From: Annona cherimola
Taxonomy: Eukaryota > Streptophyta > Magnoliopsida > Magnoliales > Annonaceae
DNA: 64,000 nt
Assembly (NCBI GenBank): GCA_030490835.1
Contig: CM059971.1
Location: 40,534,012 to 40,598,011, forward strand
Direction: 5' to 3'
Positions within the stretch are counted from its first letter, which is position 1. Each line of letters opens with the position of its first letter. The position numbers and the translations under genes were made by a program. The notes below the pieces were generated by a model. The model did no database searches. It worked only from the letters and a program-made list of their open reading frames with translations, and was not told the DNA's origin. Positions 10,427 through 21,786 of the stretch are shown here, piece after piece.

Positions 10427-11572
10427 ACTCTTCCAAGCTCACACTCCTTGTGACTTGGGTTCTACTACGTATTTCGCGAATTACAACTACAGCCTCCGCT
10501 CTCTTCTAGATTCCAGCTCTAGGGGACATATATAACCAGAGCCTCCGCTCTCTTCTAGATTCTAGCTCTAGGGGCGTATATAACACACAGCACAAGTAGG
10601 TGACGATTTCCTACTCCAGTCACAACGCTACTTTGCTATAACTCGGTTTGAAATACCAAAATCAAACCAAGCACCAAAAAACAAATAGCAAGATGAAGTG
10701 AAAGAATTCTACACTTTACAGATTTGTGTAACAAGTTTCAGCTCGAGGAAGAATTCGTAGAAGCAACCAATCGATCCGCGTTGAGGCAAACAGCAACGTC
10801 GAAGCCTGTTCTTCCTTTGAAAGTGTATAGATCACTCAAATGTAGAAGAAAGTGGAGTATAAGTCTTAGAAGCACTTCTTTCCTCTTTTTCAGCTCTATC
10901 TTATATATTTCCACGTTTGCTTGAATGTCTATATATAGAGGAGGGAGAATTTTGACCATTATGAAGTTGGTTGGCGCGTAATAAATGCGCCAACGTTCAA
11001 AAATTCGAACGTTATGCCTCTAAGTCGAAGATGGAGTCAACTTCGGGTGCAACTTTGCCTGTGCTCAGCTTGTTCAAGTTCTTTCTCGGGTCGACTTGGC
11101 CTTGGACTTGACCCAAGTCGCATATGGAGTCAACTTCGGGTGCGACTTGAGTTCTTCCAAATTTCAAGTCTGTTCTTTTAGGTCGAGTTGGTCTAGGACT
11201 TGACCCAAGTCGATGCTGGAGTCGACTTCGTTTGCGACTTGACCTTCTTATCATGCCAAGTGAATTTAAAACTCTTTTGAAATGTCTTTTACTTGCTTGA
11301 GCTTCTTTATATTAGTTGTTCTACCAAATATTTTCATTACTTGATACTTAGTATATTCATCCCTGCTTTTACGCTCCGTGTCTTGAATCTCGAGTGCTTG
11401 AATAGTGCATGAAAGAAGTCCATGTATGTGATCTTGATCCTCCATGATGAATATATGCAACTTTGCTTGCTTTGGACTTGGTTTAATCTTCATTTATTCC
11501 AAGTTGAGTGTTTGAGTCGACTTGGTCTTCAACTTGACTCAAGTCTGGCCTTAAGTCGACTTGGCCTGCTCT
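10427..11572 (-). repeat. G: Sirevirus LTR fragment
   Basis: Matches the interior of the A/B/E LTRs: CTCTTCCAAGCTCACACTCC, two copies of the CTCTTCTAGATT(C/T)(C/T)AGCTCTAG unit, the GGCGCG...GCGCC inverted repeat at 10970-10996, a TATA box at 10928-10938 (minus strand) and GTCGACTT palindromes at 11020-11240 and 11510-11570. Both LTR ends are missing: the left abuts the end of F0 and the right jumps into family F sequence near 11572. Confidence 0.75.
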
Positions 11573-12398
11573 CTCTCCTTCTCTCTTCTTCTCTCTCTTT
11601 CTCTCTCCTTCTCTTTCTCCTTTTCCCCCCTGCTGGAACGTCCCTTGCTCTCCCCTTTTTTTTGCCCCTTTTATAAGGGTGCTTTGCTTAACCCTTAAGA
11701 AACCTACTTTACTTAGCTCTTAAGTAACCCACTTTACTTGCTCTCCAAGAAAGCAACTTCCCATGATAATTAGCTTCATCCAATCCATTCATATCATAGA
11801 TTTCATAATTTTATTCAATCGTTTCAAATTTCATCTCAAACCGACTTTTCTAACTCCACTTGTGACCACTTGAATTTATCTTTTGGATTTGAGGTAAAAA
11901 TAATTAATTATTACCCTAATCCCATCACGATTCCCTTAATCCAATCCATTCATAAGATTGGGCCCACCTTCGTGAGCTTACCTTTCAAATTTCATCGAAA
12001 TCCGCCTTGTAGGAGTCAAGTTATGAATTTTCTATCATTTTTCATCTTAATTCCATAATTACACTTTAATTTCCATAAATTAAATCATGGTAATTAACAT
12101 GATTATTCATGACACATTTTCACCTTTCAATCCTCGTTAAACCCCTCAGGTCATACAGACTCACTATGGCATCTGGCGATTAAATTTTTAATCACCATTC
12201 TTAATTAACACCCTAATTACAAAATATCATTAATCATAAAATCATCCAAAAATTCATTCAAGGCATACATGTATCATAATTTCATGTCAAATGCCTTCAT
12301 ATGAGTCCTACTTTGATCTGGGTATCACATATATTTCATATAAATATCATTATATAACCCTAGGATTTCATACACGTTCCTAAAATTGGGGTTTCACA
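11573..12398 (-). repeat. F1 left LTR (3' LTR), truncated
   Basis: Family F terminal sequence ending GGGGTTTCACA at 12398, homologous to the ends of F0 (10426) and F2 (19486). It begins abruptly in a CT-rich tract after G. Low-complexity (CTCTCTTTCTC)n lies at 11573-11640. Confidence 0.75.
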
Positions 12399-12440
12399 AT
12401 TCTCCCCCCCCCCCCTACATTAGGTTTCGTCCCGAAACCT
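12399..12440 (-). other. F1 polypurine tract and CGGGACG palindrome
   Basis: On the minus strand, a TTTCGGGACGAAAC palindrome (about 12426-12439) is followed by a run of about 14 G and GAGAAT, immediately before the LTR start at 12398. This is the standard 3' end of Del/Tekay gypsy elements. Confidence 0.85.
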
Positions 12441-12929
12441 GTCATTTTCCATCACGCTTCTGCTGCGCAATTTTCATCTTATCATATCATCAATCATCAA
12501 TCATCTCTAATAAAGAGGTCAGTATCCACTGCTCTCTTTCCATATACACATGACATATATGTGTAAATTTAATTTTATAGCAAAGATTATCAAAACATCA
12601 TTGATTTTTTTCAAAAGTCAGAAAAGACTTTTGCTAACTTCATCTATAGTGTCTACAACTAGGTTATACGAGTGTAGACTACTAACTAAGTCAGTATAAA
12701 ATATTTCTTTCCTTATCCTCCTTTCCAGTTTCTGTAAACCAGAAAGGGCCTTTATCATCCCTTTCATCATTATCGTGGAGAGATAATCCTCTCGCACCTA
12801 TCTTCAAATGCATCAAGGTTAGAAATTAATCCCAAACAATTTCCTTTCTTCCTTGATCCATGTCATTCAAATTCTATATCATGATATATAAATATCATGA
12901 TTTCTATTTCTTCCATTCTTTTATTCTTT

Positions 12930-13301
12930 CTACATCTATCTCCCAATCATTGCTATGATATAACTTCATGTGGTATCGTACATTTTCTTTTTTTCATTTA
13001 CTCTTTCTATACTCATCTACCATTCCTTGATATGATACTATTCTTGTCTCATCATAAAAAGCATCATAGCTTCATAAACATATGATCTAGACATTATCTT
13101 TGCCTATCTATCAATTCATATTCTAATACCAACTTCTATGGTATCACACCTTTCCTATCATCCATAATTTTTCCCTTTCCATGCCTATTTACCAATCCTT
13201 ACTCTGATAACATCTTCTATGGTATCAGACATATCCTTTCATCATCCTTTATTTTCTCCTTCTCCCGCCTATTTACCAATCCTTGCTCTGATACCAATTT
13301 T
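12930..13301. repeat. Tandem repeats of about 80-90 bp carrying PBS-like cores
   Basis: Units of the form GCCTATTTACCAATCCTT-CTCTGATA-N-CTTCTATGGTATCA recur with starts near 12933, 13012, 13102, 13183 and 13267 (spacings roughly 80, 90, 81, 84). Each has a TGATA(C/A)-like core (inverse PBS), and several also have GGTATC(A/G) on the other strand about 10 bases later, so the unit can fold into a hairpin with the PBS core in the stem. The last unit holds the real PBS. Confidence 0.75.
13285..13296 (-). other. Primer binding site (tRNA-iMet), F1
   Basis: Minus-strand TGGTATCAGAGC, five bases from the LTR start at 13302. Confidence 0.95.
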
Positions 13302-15200
13302 TGTGGCGCCCCAAACCGAGGTTCCTAGAAGCCTTACTCCGGGATCTTATGGATTGGTAAATGTGACTCAGGATTGTTGCCCTGATCACGCGGCGGGTTC
13401 TTAATTGGATCTCGTCCAAAAAAAAATTTCTTTCTTTTTTTTTCTTTCATCACATAAACATATACTCATTATCATTCATAATGGACTTATCCATATCATC
13501 ATAAATCATCAATTTTTTATATTATTCATAACTTCATAATTTCATACAACCTATGTCCTTTTTCATCATATCCCATTAGGGCATCTATTCATACAAAAAT
13601 CTACTAACCTTTGTAGATTTTTTTTTTCTTTTAGCAACACATGCCCTTCATCTCTTGGCTTTCCCTACACTTGTCTGAGTTTGGGAAAACAAAACATGAG
13701 TCGAAACTCAATAAGCAAGCATTTTTCTTTCATTTAAATGCATTTCTCTCCATTCGATAGAAGACACTTACCAAGTGATCAACTATCAAATGCACAGAAA
13801 CCATTTCATAAAAAATGTTACATAAACATTGGATGTGCAAATGCTTCCTTTCCATTCCTGACATAAACCTTCGTGTGTGGGTACGCTAGCCTGGGAAACA
13901 TCTCACATAACATGGTCCATTACGCCAACTTCTCCGACTTGGCCTCGTCAAGGGGACCTCACATCCTTTACCCTGATTAGCCTACCTGGTCTCCTACATG
14001 CATGACTTTTGATTCTTCCTGCATTATATACCTCTTACATCAGGTGATTTGTCATTCTTATGTAGAGAATTATTTGCACCATCCCTTTAAAACATCATTT
14101 CAAATCCATGCTTTCCTTTTCAATCCATGCATGAAAATGCAAAGCATTCATTCACACATAACATTCCTTTGCCGCCACCTCTTTGGAGGACGCCGCCAGC
14201 GCACAGTCCATACGACTCGGCAATAGTGAAGGGGGACCCTCTGATCCGCTTTCTACCTCCACCAAAGCCTCTTCATTATGCATTATACATGTGCACACAT
14301 CAATGAACATCACATGATATCAATATGCTGACATGATAAAAACTCATAAACATTTATCATTTCAAAGAGTAATAAAGAGATGAAGCAATGGCCATCCTCA
14401 AATATATTTCAGAAATATTTGAGAATAAAATCACATTTTCAAAGTTGCGCTTGCTTACATTCTTAGTTCATGTCCTCAACCTTCTCCTTTCCTCTTTCTA
14501 TACAAGAAAATTGGATATTTTATCCATTTATTCCATGTCTTAGATTGCTTTCCATGCATGCTTTATGATCACATATTACCTCATTTTTATAGAGGTTATC
14601 CCTTTATAAATACTTGGTCATTACCTCCTTATATGGATTTTTATCCATAAATTCTTAAAAATTAAATCCATACATCCTTATAAAAATAAATCTTAATTTT
14701 TCCTAAAATCACGCTGTTCAGTATTCATAGTTACTGTTCATGATTACTGTTTACTAATGTAGCAGGTTACTGTTCATCCGATGTTACTGTTCACATCATG
14801 TTGGTTACTGTTCATGGGTTTTAAAAATTGACATTTTTTCCAAAAACAAAAAATACCATCACTAGCTCTCAGTTAGTATATCATGGAAAAATTCATGAAT
14901 TTTGAATTTATCATCATTAACTTGGCTAATTAAATCATTTTCTCCATATATTAAAATTCAACATAATTTCACTTAAGCATAATCCTTAAATCCAAAAATC
15001 ATGAGATTAATGTATCATCATTCTAACATCATAAATATCATAAATATTCATCCTAAATCATCATGTTGCAATTTTGGAGCATTATTTACACATATTATAT
15101 GTTATTTTCCCGAATGCTCTATCTTTGCTCCAAATTTTCGATGTTTAGGCATAATTCCAATTTGGCATGGTAACTACACTTATTTTCTCATGCTTGGCAT
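13302..15200 (-). repeat. F1 right LTR (5' LTR), truncated
   Basis: Starts TGTGGCGCCCC on the plus strand and follows F2 closely (for example the CTTACTCCGGGATCTT block, AGTCGAAACTCA, GTAGACACTTATCAAGTGATC and the ACTGTTCA cluster at 14715-14820). Similarity to F2 is lost near 15200, where sequence of element H begins. No coding frame is supported. Confidence 0.8.
14715..14820. repeat. Cluster of ACTGTTCA/TGAACAGT motifs in the F LTR
   Basis: Five or more copies of (T/A)ACTGTTCA or a close variant in about 105 bases, also present at 17920-18030 (F2) and, fewer, at 46290-46330 (F3). Confidence 0.6.
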
Positions 15201-15895
15201 TTTCTCATGAGAAATGACCTGGCGAACTCCAAATTTTACAGGACAACTCGCAAAAATTTCACAAAAGGTCATCTCAAACTCACATTTACAGAAAGACCAT
15301 CGTAAGTCCATGGAAATTGCAAAACGACCCAGAAATCTAAAAAGTTTTTAAGTCTAAGCTAACAGGGTGTCATACGCTTTGCCATTCACCGTCAAGATGC
15401 CTCTGGCAAAGGGGGCAGCTGTAGATACCCTTCCCTTGAACCCAAATAAATAAAATATGGAGCAAGGTCCAAAACCCAACCTCTAAAAAGAGAACCAACC
15501 CAAAGAAATTGCCAATGGGCCCTAGAACCAACAGCCCATTTGGAACAAGTCCAAACAAAGCTAACCAAGCCAGGCCTACCACCAGACAGGCCTATCCAGC
15601 TTGGGCCCACAGGAGCAAAGCTCCAACAATCCACCAGAATAGGCTCCACATCAACAGCCCACCAGATCCAGCCTCAGCCTACAAAAGCGGGCTCCACAGC
15701 AATAACCCATCAGGCCTAAACAATGGCCCACTTGGAGCAAAAGGCTCCAACAAGATCCAAGCCCAACAGCAATGGGCACCCATCCATGACCCAAAGCCTA
15801 CACGGCCAACTTTTCCTCTATAAATAGGAGGTCAAGCTCCCATTCCCAACACACTTGAAGAGGCATCCCAATGGGGGAGGATGGGAGTTTGCAGC
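15201..15895 (+). mobile_element. H, left part: 3' end of a gypsy-like element with PPT and LTR start
   Basis: Sequence unrelated to F. A purine tract (CAAAGGGGGCAGC, 15407-15419) directly precedes TGTAGATACCC at 15420, so I read this as the end of an internal region followed by a 3' LTR on the plus strand. The LTR part is rich in CCCA/GGCC and has a TATA box (CTATAAATAGG, 15819-15829). It is interrupted by F2 at 15896 and resumes at 19487. Lineage is uncertain; the later AGTGGCAACTCCA string (about 19704) resembles Tat/Athila-type gypsy elements. Confidence 0.55.
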
Positions 15896-18800
15896 TGTGG
15901 CGCCCCAAACCGAGGCGTCCACATAGTCCTTACTCCAAGATCTTGTCGATTGGTAAGTGTGAATCAGGATTGTTGCCCTGATCACGCGGCGGGTACTTAA
16001 TTGGATCTTGTCCAAAAAAAAATTTTCTTTTTCTTTTATCACATAGAGACACATACTTATCATCAAATTTCAATTATTATTGATAACATTCATACTTGTT
16101 TTTGTACAATACAGGTTATTTTAACCTGGTCATTTCATACATACATAATTTGAAAACTCCTTCCATATGTTCATTCATACCATATACAGATCAGCATATC
16201 ATAAAATTTTCTTCATACCTTCTTCTTCCTTTCCTTCCTAGCCTGTGTTGTACCTGTCTATAGTTTGAAAAGCAAAACGTGAGTCGAAACTCAGTAAGCA
16301 AGCATTTTTCCATTTAAATGCATTTCTCCCGTTTAATAGTAGACACTTATCAAGTGATCTCCTATCAATCAGTGGAAACCTTTTTTATAAAACCTTTCAT
16401 ATTTCATACCAAAAACATATGCTTGTAAAACTTTACCTGTATGGACATATTTTATGTCCTAAGATATTTTTCATAAAACTTCCTTTCTCCAAGGACATTC
16501 TCTTGTCCTTAAAACGTTTTCCATAAAACCTTTTCAAAATAAGCATATGTATCATGCATTACATTTCTGTCCGTCTGGTAGGTGACACTTACCAAGTGAT
16601 CACCCTTTCCTCCTTAGGAGAGAAACCATTTCAATTGATAACTGGCAAGCCAGGCAGTTATCCGTATCCTTCTCCCATTTCAGGGAGGGCGCCGCCGGCA
16701 TTGCGCCTTTTGAAGCGACTTGGCCTATGTAGAGGGGGCCCATCTTGCAACCGCGTCCGGTCTGCATATTTTCTAGAGTAGACCTAGTACATAACTCATG
16801 TGCACATTTCTTTCTCCATATTCATATGCTAGCATGCCTTTTATAAAACTCCACAGACCCTAGTCTGTGACTTTTCCTTTTCAAAACTTGATCCTAGCAT
16901 GTCATTTTAAAATAGTACAGATCTCAGCCTGTATTCCCTTTTCTATCTTGAAAACTTGGCACAACCCAAATTAACAAGTTAATAAAAATATTTTGTAAGG
17001 ATGACCAACCTTAAATAATTTTAAAAATATTTAAATAATACATTTCTAAATCATTTAAAATATTTGAAGGAAATATTTGAGAAATAGTAATTTCAAAATT
17101 TTGCTAAAATATTTTTAAATAAATTTTGAGCGGTAAAATAATTTCAAAAATATTTTAATATCTAAAGACAAAAGATTTTGCAAACGCTTTTCTTCCCATT
17201 TCTGGGTTTTTCATGAACAAAGCATAGACTAATGCATAACTTATTTTTTTATATGATATCATATTCTTTGACCACACGACACATGAGCTACTTCTATATG
17301 AAGGCAAGCTTGTATGATCCTTTGGTCATTACTTAAAAAAAATATTCATTCAAATCGATTATCGGTTGGCCTTCCTTAAATCCACATCAAAATATTTTAA
17401 TAAATCATGTTAAATTCATTTGATAAAACCAAATATTATTTGGAAATCAAAATTTTTCTTTTCCATTATAATGCAACTATTTCCACATTTTTCCTTATTT
17501 TCATAAGGATTTGCTTATGATAAAGCAATTCCCACATAACTCAACATTTCTCCTTACTTCCATATGGATTTGCTTATGATAAAGCAATTCTGACATATTG
17601 CATGGTTGCAATATAAAACATATAAAATAATTTTCAAAAAGTTTGCTTGCTTACCTCTGTTTTGCTTCAGTTTGAATCCTTTATCCTTTCCTTTCCTTTT
17701 CCTATACAAGTGAAAAAGATATACATACTTTATCATACATATGTTATATTCATTTATGACCTTTTTTTCCTCCATAATTTCTTATAGAGGTTAACCTTAA
17801 AAATGCTTGGTCATTATTTCCTTATATGGATTTTTATCCATAAATCCTTAAAAATTCCATCCATAAATCCTTATAAAATATAAAAATAAATCTCGATTTT
17901 TCCCAAAATCACACTGTTTACTCAAAATTACTGTAGCAGGTACTATTCACGATCACTATTCATGGGGACTATTTACGTTTACTGTTGACCCAAGGTTACT
18001 ACTATTCACAACGACATGGGTTACTGTTCATGGGTTCCAAAAATTGACATTTTTTCCAAAAATAAAAAATACCATGACATAGCTTATGTCTAGTATATCA
18101 TGGAAAAATTCATGAATTTTAAATTTATCATCATTAACTTGGCTAAATAAACCATTTTCTCCATATACTAAAAATCAACATAATTTCACTTAAGCATAAT
18201 CTTTAATTTCAAAAATCATGAGATTAATACATCATCATTCCAAAATCATAATTATCATAATCATTCATCCCAAATCATCATTTATCAATATTGGAGCATT
18301 ATTTACATATATCATATGCTATCTTCCCGAATGCTCTATCTTTGCTCCAAATTTTTTATGTTTTGGCATAATTCCAATTAAGCATTATAACCATACTTAT
18401 TTTTTATGCTTATGCATTATCTAAGCATGGTTTTACCTTATCTAACATCCAAAACAAGTTTGAGGAGAATTCACTTACCCCAAGTGAAGATATGCTCCTT
18501 CTTTCTCCTCTTTCTCTCTCATCTCCTTCTCTCCTTGCTTCTCATGGCTTAAAACGTGGGTGGGAGTGGGAAAATAAGCTCTTACTCAAGCTTGGGAGCT
18601 AGGATGTGTGCCTTAGACGTCCACCCCTTGGCCCCTATTTATAGTTTTTGACTTTTCATGAAATTGTAATTTACCCCCTTGCTCAAGGTATTAAATTATA
18701 AATATATTTTTTTCTAATTTCCAAAAGGTGTGTTGAGCCTTGTGCAGCCCCCCTAGATACTGTTCACGCCCCCCTATGGCTGCCCTATTTATTTATGTTT

Positions 18801-19486
18801 TTTATTTTATTAAAATTAATTTTTTTAACCTAATTCAATCTCATCCACTGATCTTTGATGAGGATGAATTTGAGCCATTGGATTTGGCTCCCATTTTCCA
18901 CATCCCCTGCACATCCATCCCCCCTTGCAGATTTGCATTAATTATTTTTATTTTTAATTATTTAAATTTAATTAAAAAGTCAAAGGAAATTAATGAAAAA
19001 GTAAAGCTACTTTTTGATCTTCAAATGACATTTAATCTTGACCTTTAATTCATGATTTTCATCACATCTTAAACCATTCATCATGATCATCATAAATATT
19101 TGGTCATCCATAAAAAAATTTTACTTCAATCCGACGTCCGGATTGCAAGTTATGAATTTTTCTTCAAATTTCCACTAAAATCCAGAATTCCTTTAAAATA
19201 TTAAAAAGCATTGTTATTTTGTCCTATAGTGATTAAATCTCCTTTGTCGTCATTTTGTGATTTAGTTAATCCAAGTGATTAACTCTTAATCACGTGTCTT
19301 AATCTCTATGTTACTATTCATGTGCACTATTCACGTGGGTTAAATCCTTAATTGCACTATTTTAATCTCTAATACACACATTTGCAAATATAACATATTG
19401 CATGAATTTTATTTATCATAAAATCAGTACAAAAATCTAGGGTTTACAACCCTAGGTTTACATGTGTTAGAATTACGGGTTTCACA
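15896..19486 (-). repeat. F2: solo LTR of family F (3591 bp)
   Basis: Begins TGTGGCGCCCC and ends GGGTTTCACA. The flanking 5-mers GCAGC (15891-15895) and GCAAC (19487-19491) form a target-site duplication with one mismatch. It sits inside the LTR of H. No internal region, so it is a recombined solo LTR. It contains the CTTACTCC block, an AGTCGAAACTCA motif, ACTGTTCA repeats at about 17920-18030 and no gene. Confidence 0.85.
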
Positions 19487-20097
19487 GCAACAAATCTCTG
19501 GCGCCCTGGCTTCTCCTCTCCTCGAGCTCTAGATTTTCTAGTTCTCGCCCTCTTCCACTCTCCCTTTCTTCAGTTTTTTATTTTCATTTCTCTTTTTTAT
19601 GCTCATATAAACTGCTTTGGATTAACAGATTTGTGTCGTATTTGTTTTAATCCGAAGACCGGAATTCAGACTCTGTACGATCGGTGATCTCCCTTTTAAG
19701 ATCAGTGGCAACTCCATTTTTTATGACTTGTTTTAGTACTAACACGTTTATTTGAGTTGGCGTCACAGCAAAACAGGCACGCGCGGTCCCGCAATTTCCA
19801 GCAACATACGCTGTCGTCACGTCGTCGTATCCATGACTCAATCCATAAGTGAACAGCCCCGTTCCAATAGATAATCAGCCCAATCCATGGGTAAATACCT
19901 ATACATCGATACTATCTAAGGATCGTCCATACTAACACCTCTTATTTCGTGAGGACGCAAGAAAATCGAGCCCATGTCGCTGTTCCAGAGGTATTGAAGA
20001 ATCGATCTGAACCCATTCGACGCAGCTCAGATTTTCCAAGGCTATGAATGACGGTCTAGCCCATCGTAGCGCTCGCGACGGGTGCTACAGGCCCATT
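19487..20097 (+). mobile_element. H, right part: remainder of LTR or flanking sequence
   Basis: Continues the sequence cut at 15895. It includes CT-rich leader-like sequence, GGTGATCTCCCTTTTAAGATC and AGTGGCAACTCCA, then GC-richer sequence to about 20097. The exact LTR end was not found. The small frame at 19647-19841 has no recognisable domain. Confidence 0.4.
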
Positions 20098-20282
20098 TTG
20101 AGATAACTACACCATAATATATGAGAAATATTTATGTGCAACTTCATTGCACCATAATTACGGTGCAGTTACCTCAAAATAAGCATCACATGATCAAAAA
20201 ATTATAATCTACTCTACCCATTGTATTTAGAATTATGTATTTTATTACCATACTAATTTTCATCCCAATTAGACATGTGTAT

Positions 20283-20938
20283 GGAACAGTGGTACATTTG
20301 CCCAAAAATGGGCTCCACATATATTAGAATGCAATGAAACTTTATACTAGCATTTATCCATATATAAATTTTATAGCAAATGATTTACATGTTGAAAAGA
20401 CCATTTTAAAGTTATTATTTACATTAAACTATTTTATTACGTTGAATTTGTACCATTTTCAGATGGGATCCATACACATATTCGATTGGGATGAAATTGA
20501 TATGGTAATAGAATACATGATTCTAAATACGATGGGTGGAGTAAATTATAATTTGATCATCATGTGGGGGCCATTTCAACAGCACTGCACCGTAATTTAT
20601 GCTACAGCGTAACTACACTGTAATAGCGGTGCGGTTGCCCCAAATTTGGCCCCACATGATCATAAAATTATAATCTACTTCACCATGGTATTTAGAATAA
20701 TGTATTGTATTACTATATCAATTTTTATCCCAATCGAATATGTGTGTGGACCCCATTTGTAAATAGTACAAATTCAACATAATAAAATAAATTGATGTAA
20801 ATAACAACTTGAAAGTGGTTTTTTCAACATGTAAACCATTTTGCTATAAAATTTATATATAGATAAATGATTGTATAAAATTTCATTGCATTCTAATATG
20901 TGTGGGGCCCAAAAATGGGCAAATGTACCGTTGTTCCG
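20283..20938. repeat. Large inverted repeat of family D (arms about 300 bp)
   Basis: The left arm starts GGAACAGTGGTACATTTGCCC; the right arm ends GGGCAAATGTACCGTTGTTCC, its reverse complement with few changes. Homology runs through the CCATATATAAATT, GTTTACATGTTGAAAA and TTCTAAATACGAT blocks to a spacer of about 50 bases near 20600-20640. It is either two D units head to head or one fold-back element. Confidence 0.75.
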
Positions 20939-20998
20939 GTGTAGTGCTGTTCTGGTGCAACGCCTCCGGTGCAGTGGTGCTGCACTAGAACAGCTCTC

Positions 20999-21052
20999 TC
21001 TATATGTATATATATACTCTCTCTTTATATAATATATGTATATATAGATATT
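20999..21052. repeat. Imperfect TA/CT microsatellite
   Basis: Alternating TATATG and CTCTCT runs between D units. Confidence 0.6.
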
Positions 21053-21361
21053 CCTGGGCAGTGAAGCTGCACCATAATTAATAACGCATTTGGCCAAAAA
21101 TTATCCGCACACGTATTTAAATGTATTAATACTTTATACAATCATTTATCCATATATAAATTGTATAACAAATGGTTTACATGTTGAAAAAATTGCTTTA
21201 AAGTTATTATTTATATCAAACTATTTTATTACATTGAATTTGTACCATTTTCAGATAAGGTTCATATACATATCCAATTGGGATAAAAATTAGTATAATA
21301 ATTGAATACATAATTCTAAATACAATAGATGGAGTACATTATAATTTTATGATCATATAGG

Positions 21362-21786
21362 TGTTGGTCCCGAGTTAATGGCTTAACCCAAGAGGGGAGG
21401 GGTGAATTGGGTTTTTAAAATTCTTTTAAATAATCATGATACAGCCCCTGTTATGATCTAGCCCCTTGAAGCAAATAAAATAGAGATTTAAGAGCAGTAA
21501 ACAAAACACACAAATTATAGTGATTCGGGACAACCTTCCCTACTCCACTCCTCCAAGGTCTCACCGTTGTGACTTGGGTTCCACTAAGTATTTCACCAAA
21601 TACAATAGAACATTTGCTCTCTTCTAGATTCACAGCTCTAAGGGGCTTAAAACAGACTTAGCACAAGTAGGTGATGAGTAACACTCTAATCGCACACTAC
21701 TTTGCTTACACTTGATCTTAGTAGCTGAAACTAAATCAAGTTTAATACAATAGGAAAAGAAATAAAGAAAGTTTCTACACATTACT
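21362..21786 (-). repeat. C: Sirevirus solo LTR, left piece
   Basis: Begins TGTTGGTCCCGAG, the plus-strand left end of this LTR family, and runs to the insertion point of B. The right piece resumes at 30424. Flanking 5-mers ATAGG (21357-21361) and ATAAG (31444-31448) are a target-site duplication with one change. No PBS, gag or pol belongs to C, so it is a solo LTR. Confidence 0.85.

Larger units (their letters stand above)
12399..13301 (-). other. F1 internal region, noncoding
   Basis: 903 bases between PPT and PBS. It contains no supported ORF. The PBS-proximal 370 bases are tandemly repeated (separate entry); the rest is AT-rich unique-looking sequence. Confidence 0.7.
11573..15200 (-). 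mobile_element. F1: non-autonomous Ty3/gypsy element (LARD-like), minus strand
   Basis: An LTR end (12398), a polypurine tract, a 903-bp internal region, a PBS and a second LTR (from 13302) occur in this order, showing a minus-strand element. The LTR family reaches 3.6-4.9 kb in solo copies (F2-F4), yet only 0.9 kb lies between the LTRs and I see no gag or pol in it. Del/Tekay hallmarks are the TGTGAAACCCC LTR start, a G-rich PPT preceded by a TTTCGGGACGAAA palindrome, and a tRNA-iMet PBS. Both outer ends are truncated (at about 11573 and 15200). It could be a deletion derivative or a genuine LARD/TRIM-like parasite of a coding element. Confidence 0.75.
20098..21361. repeat. Family D MITE-like cluster, left block
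   Basis: AT-rich noncoding repeats in both orientations. Markers are CATTTATCCATATATAAATT, ATGTTGAAAA, TTTGTACCATTTTCAGAT and AATTCTAAATACAAT plus GTGGAGTA, and GCACC(G/A)TAATTA(C/T)GGTGC inverted repeats at unit ends. More copies lie at 31444-33491 and 49085-49430. Short frames here (20334-20612, 20774-21097, 21090-21293) are repeat sequence read by chance. Confidence 0.7.

Noticed and set aside
12402..12415. Run of about 14 C as an assembly or sequencing artefact
   Set aside because: It is the expected G-rich polypurine tract of a Del/Tekay element on the minus strand, though its exact length may be uncertain.
13285..13296. tRNA-Met gene fragment
   Set aside because: Only the 12-base tRNA 3'-end complement is present at LTR boundaries; these are primer binding sites.
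15509..15823. 104-codon Pro/Gly/Asn-rich frame
   Set aside because: Lies in the U3-like part of the H LTR; composition follows CCCA-rich LTR sequence and no domain is present.
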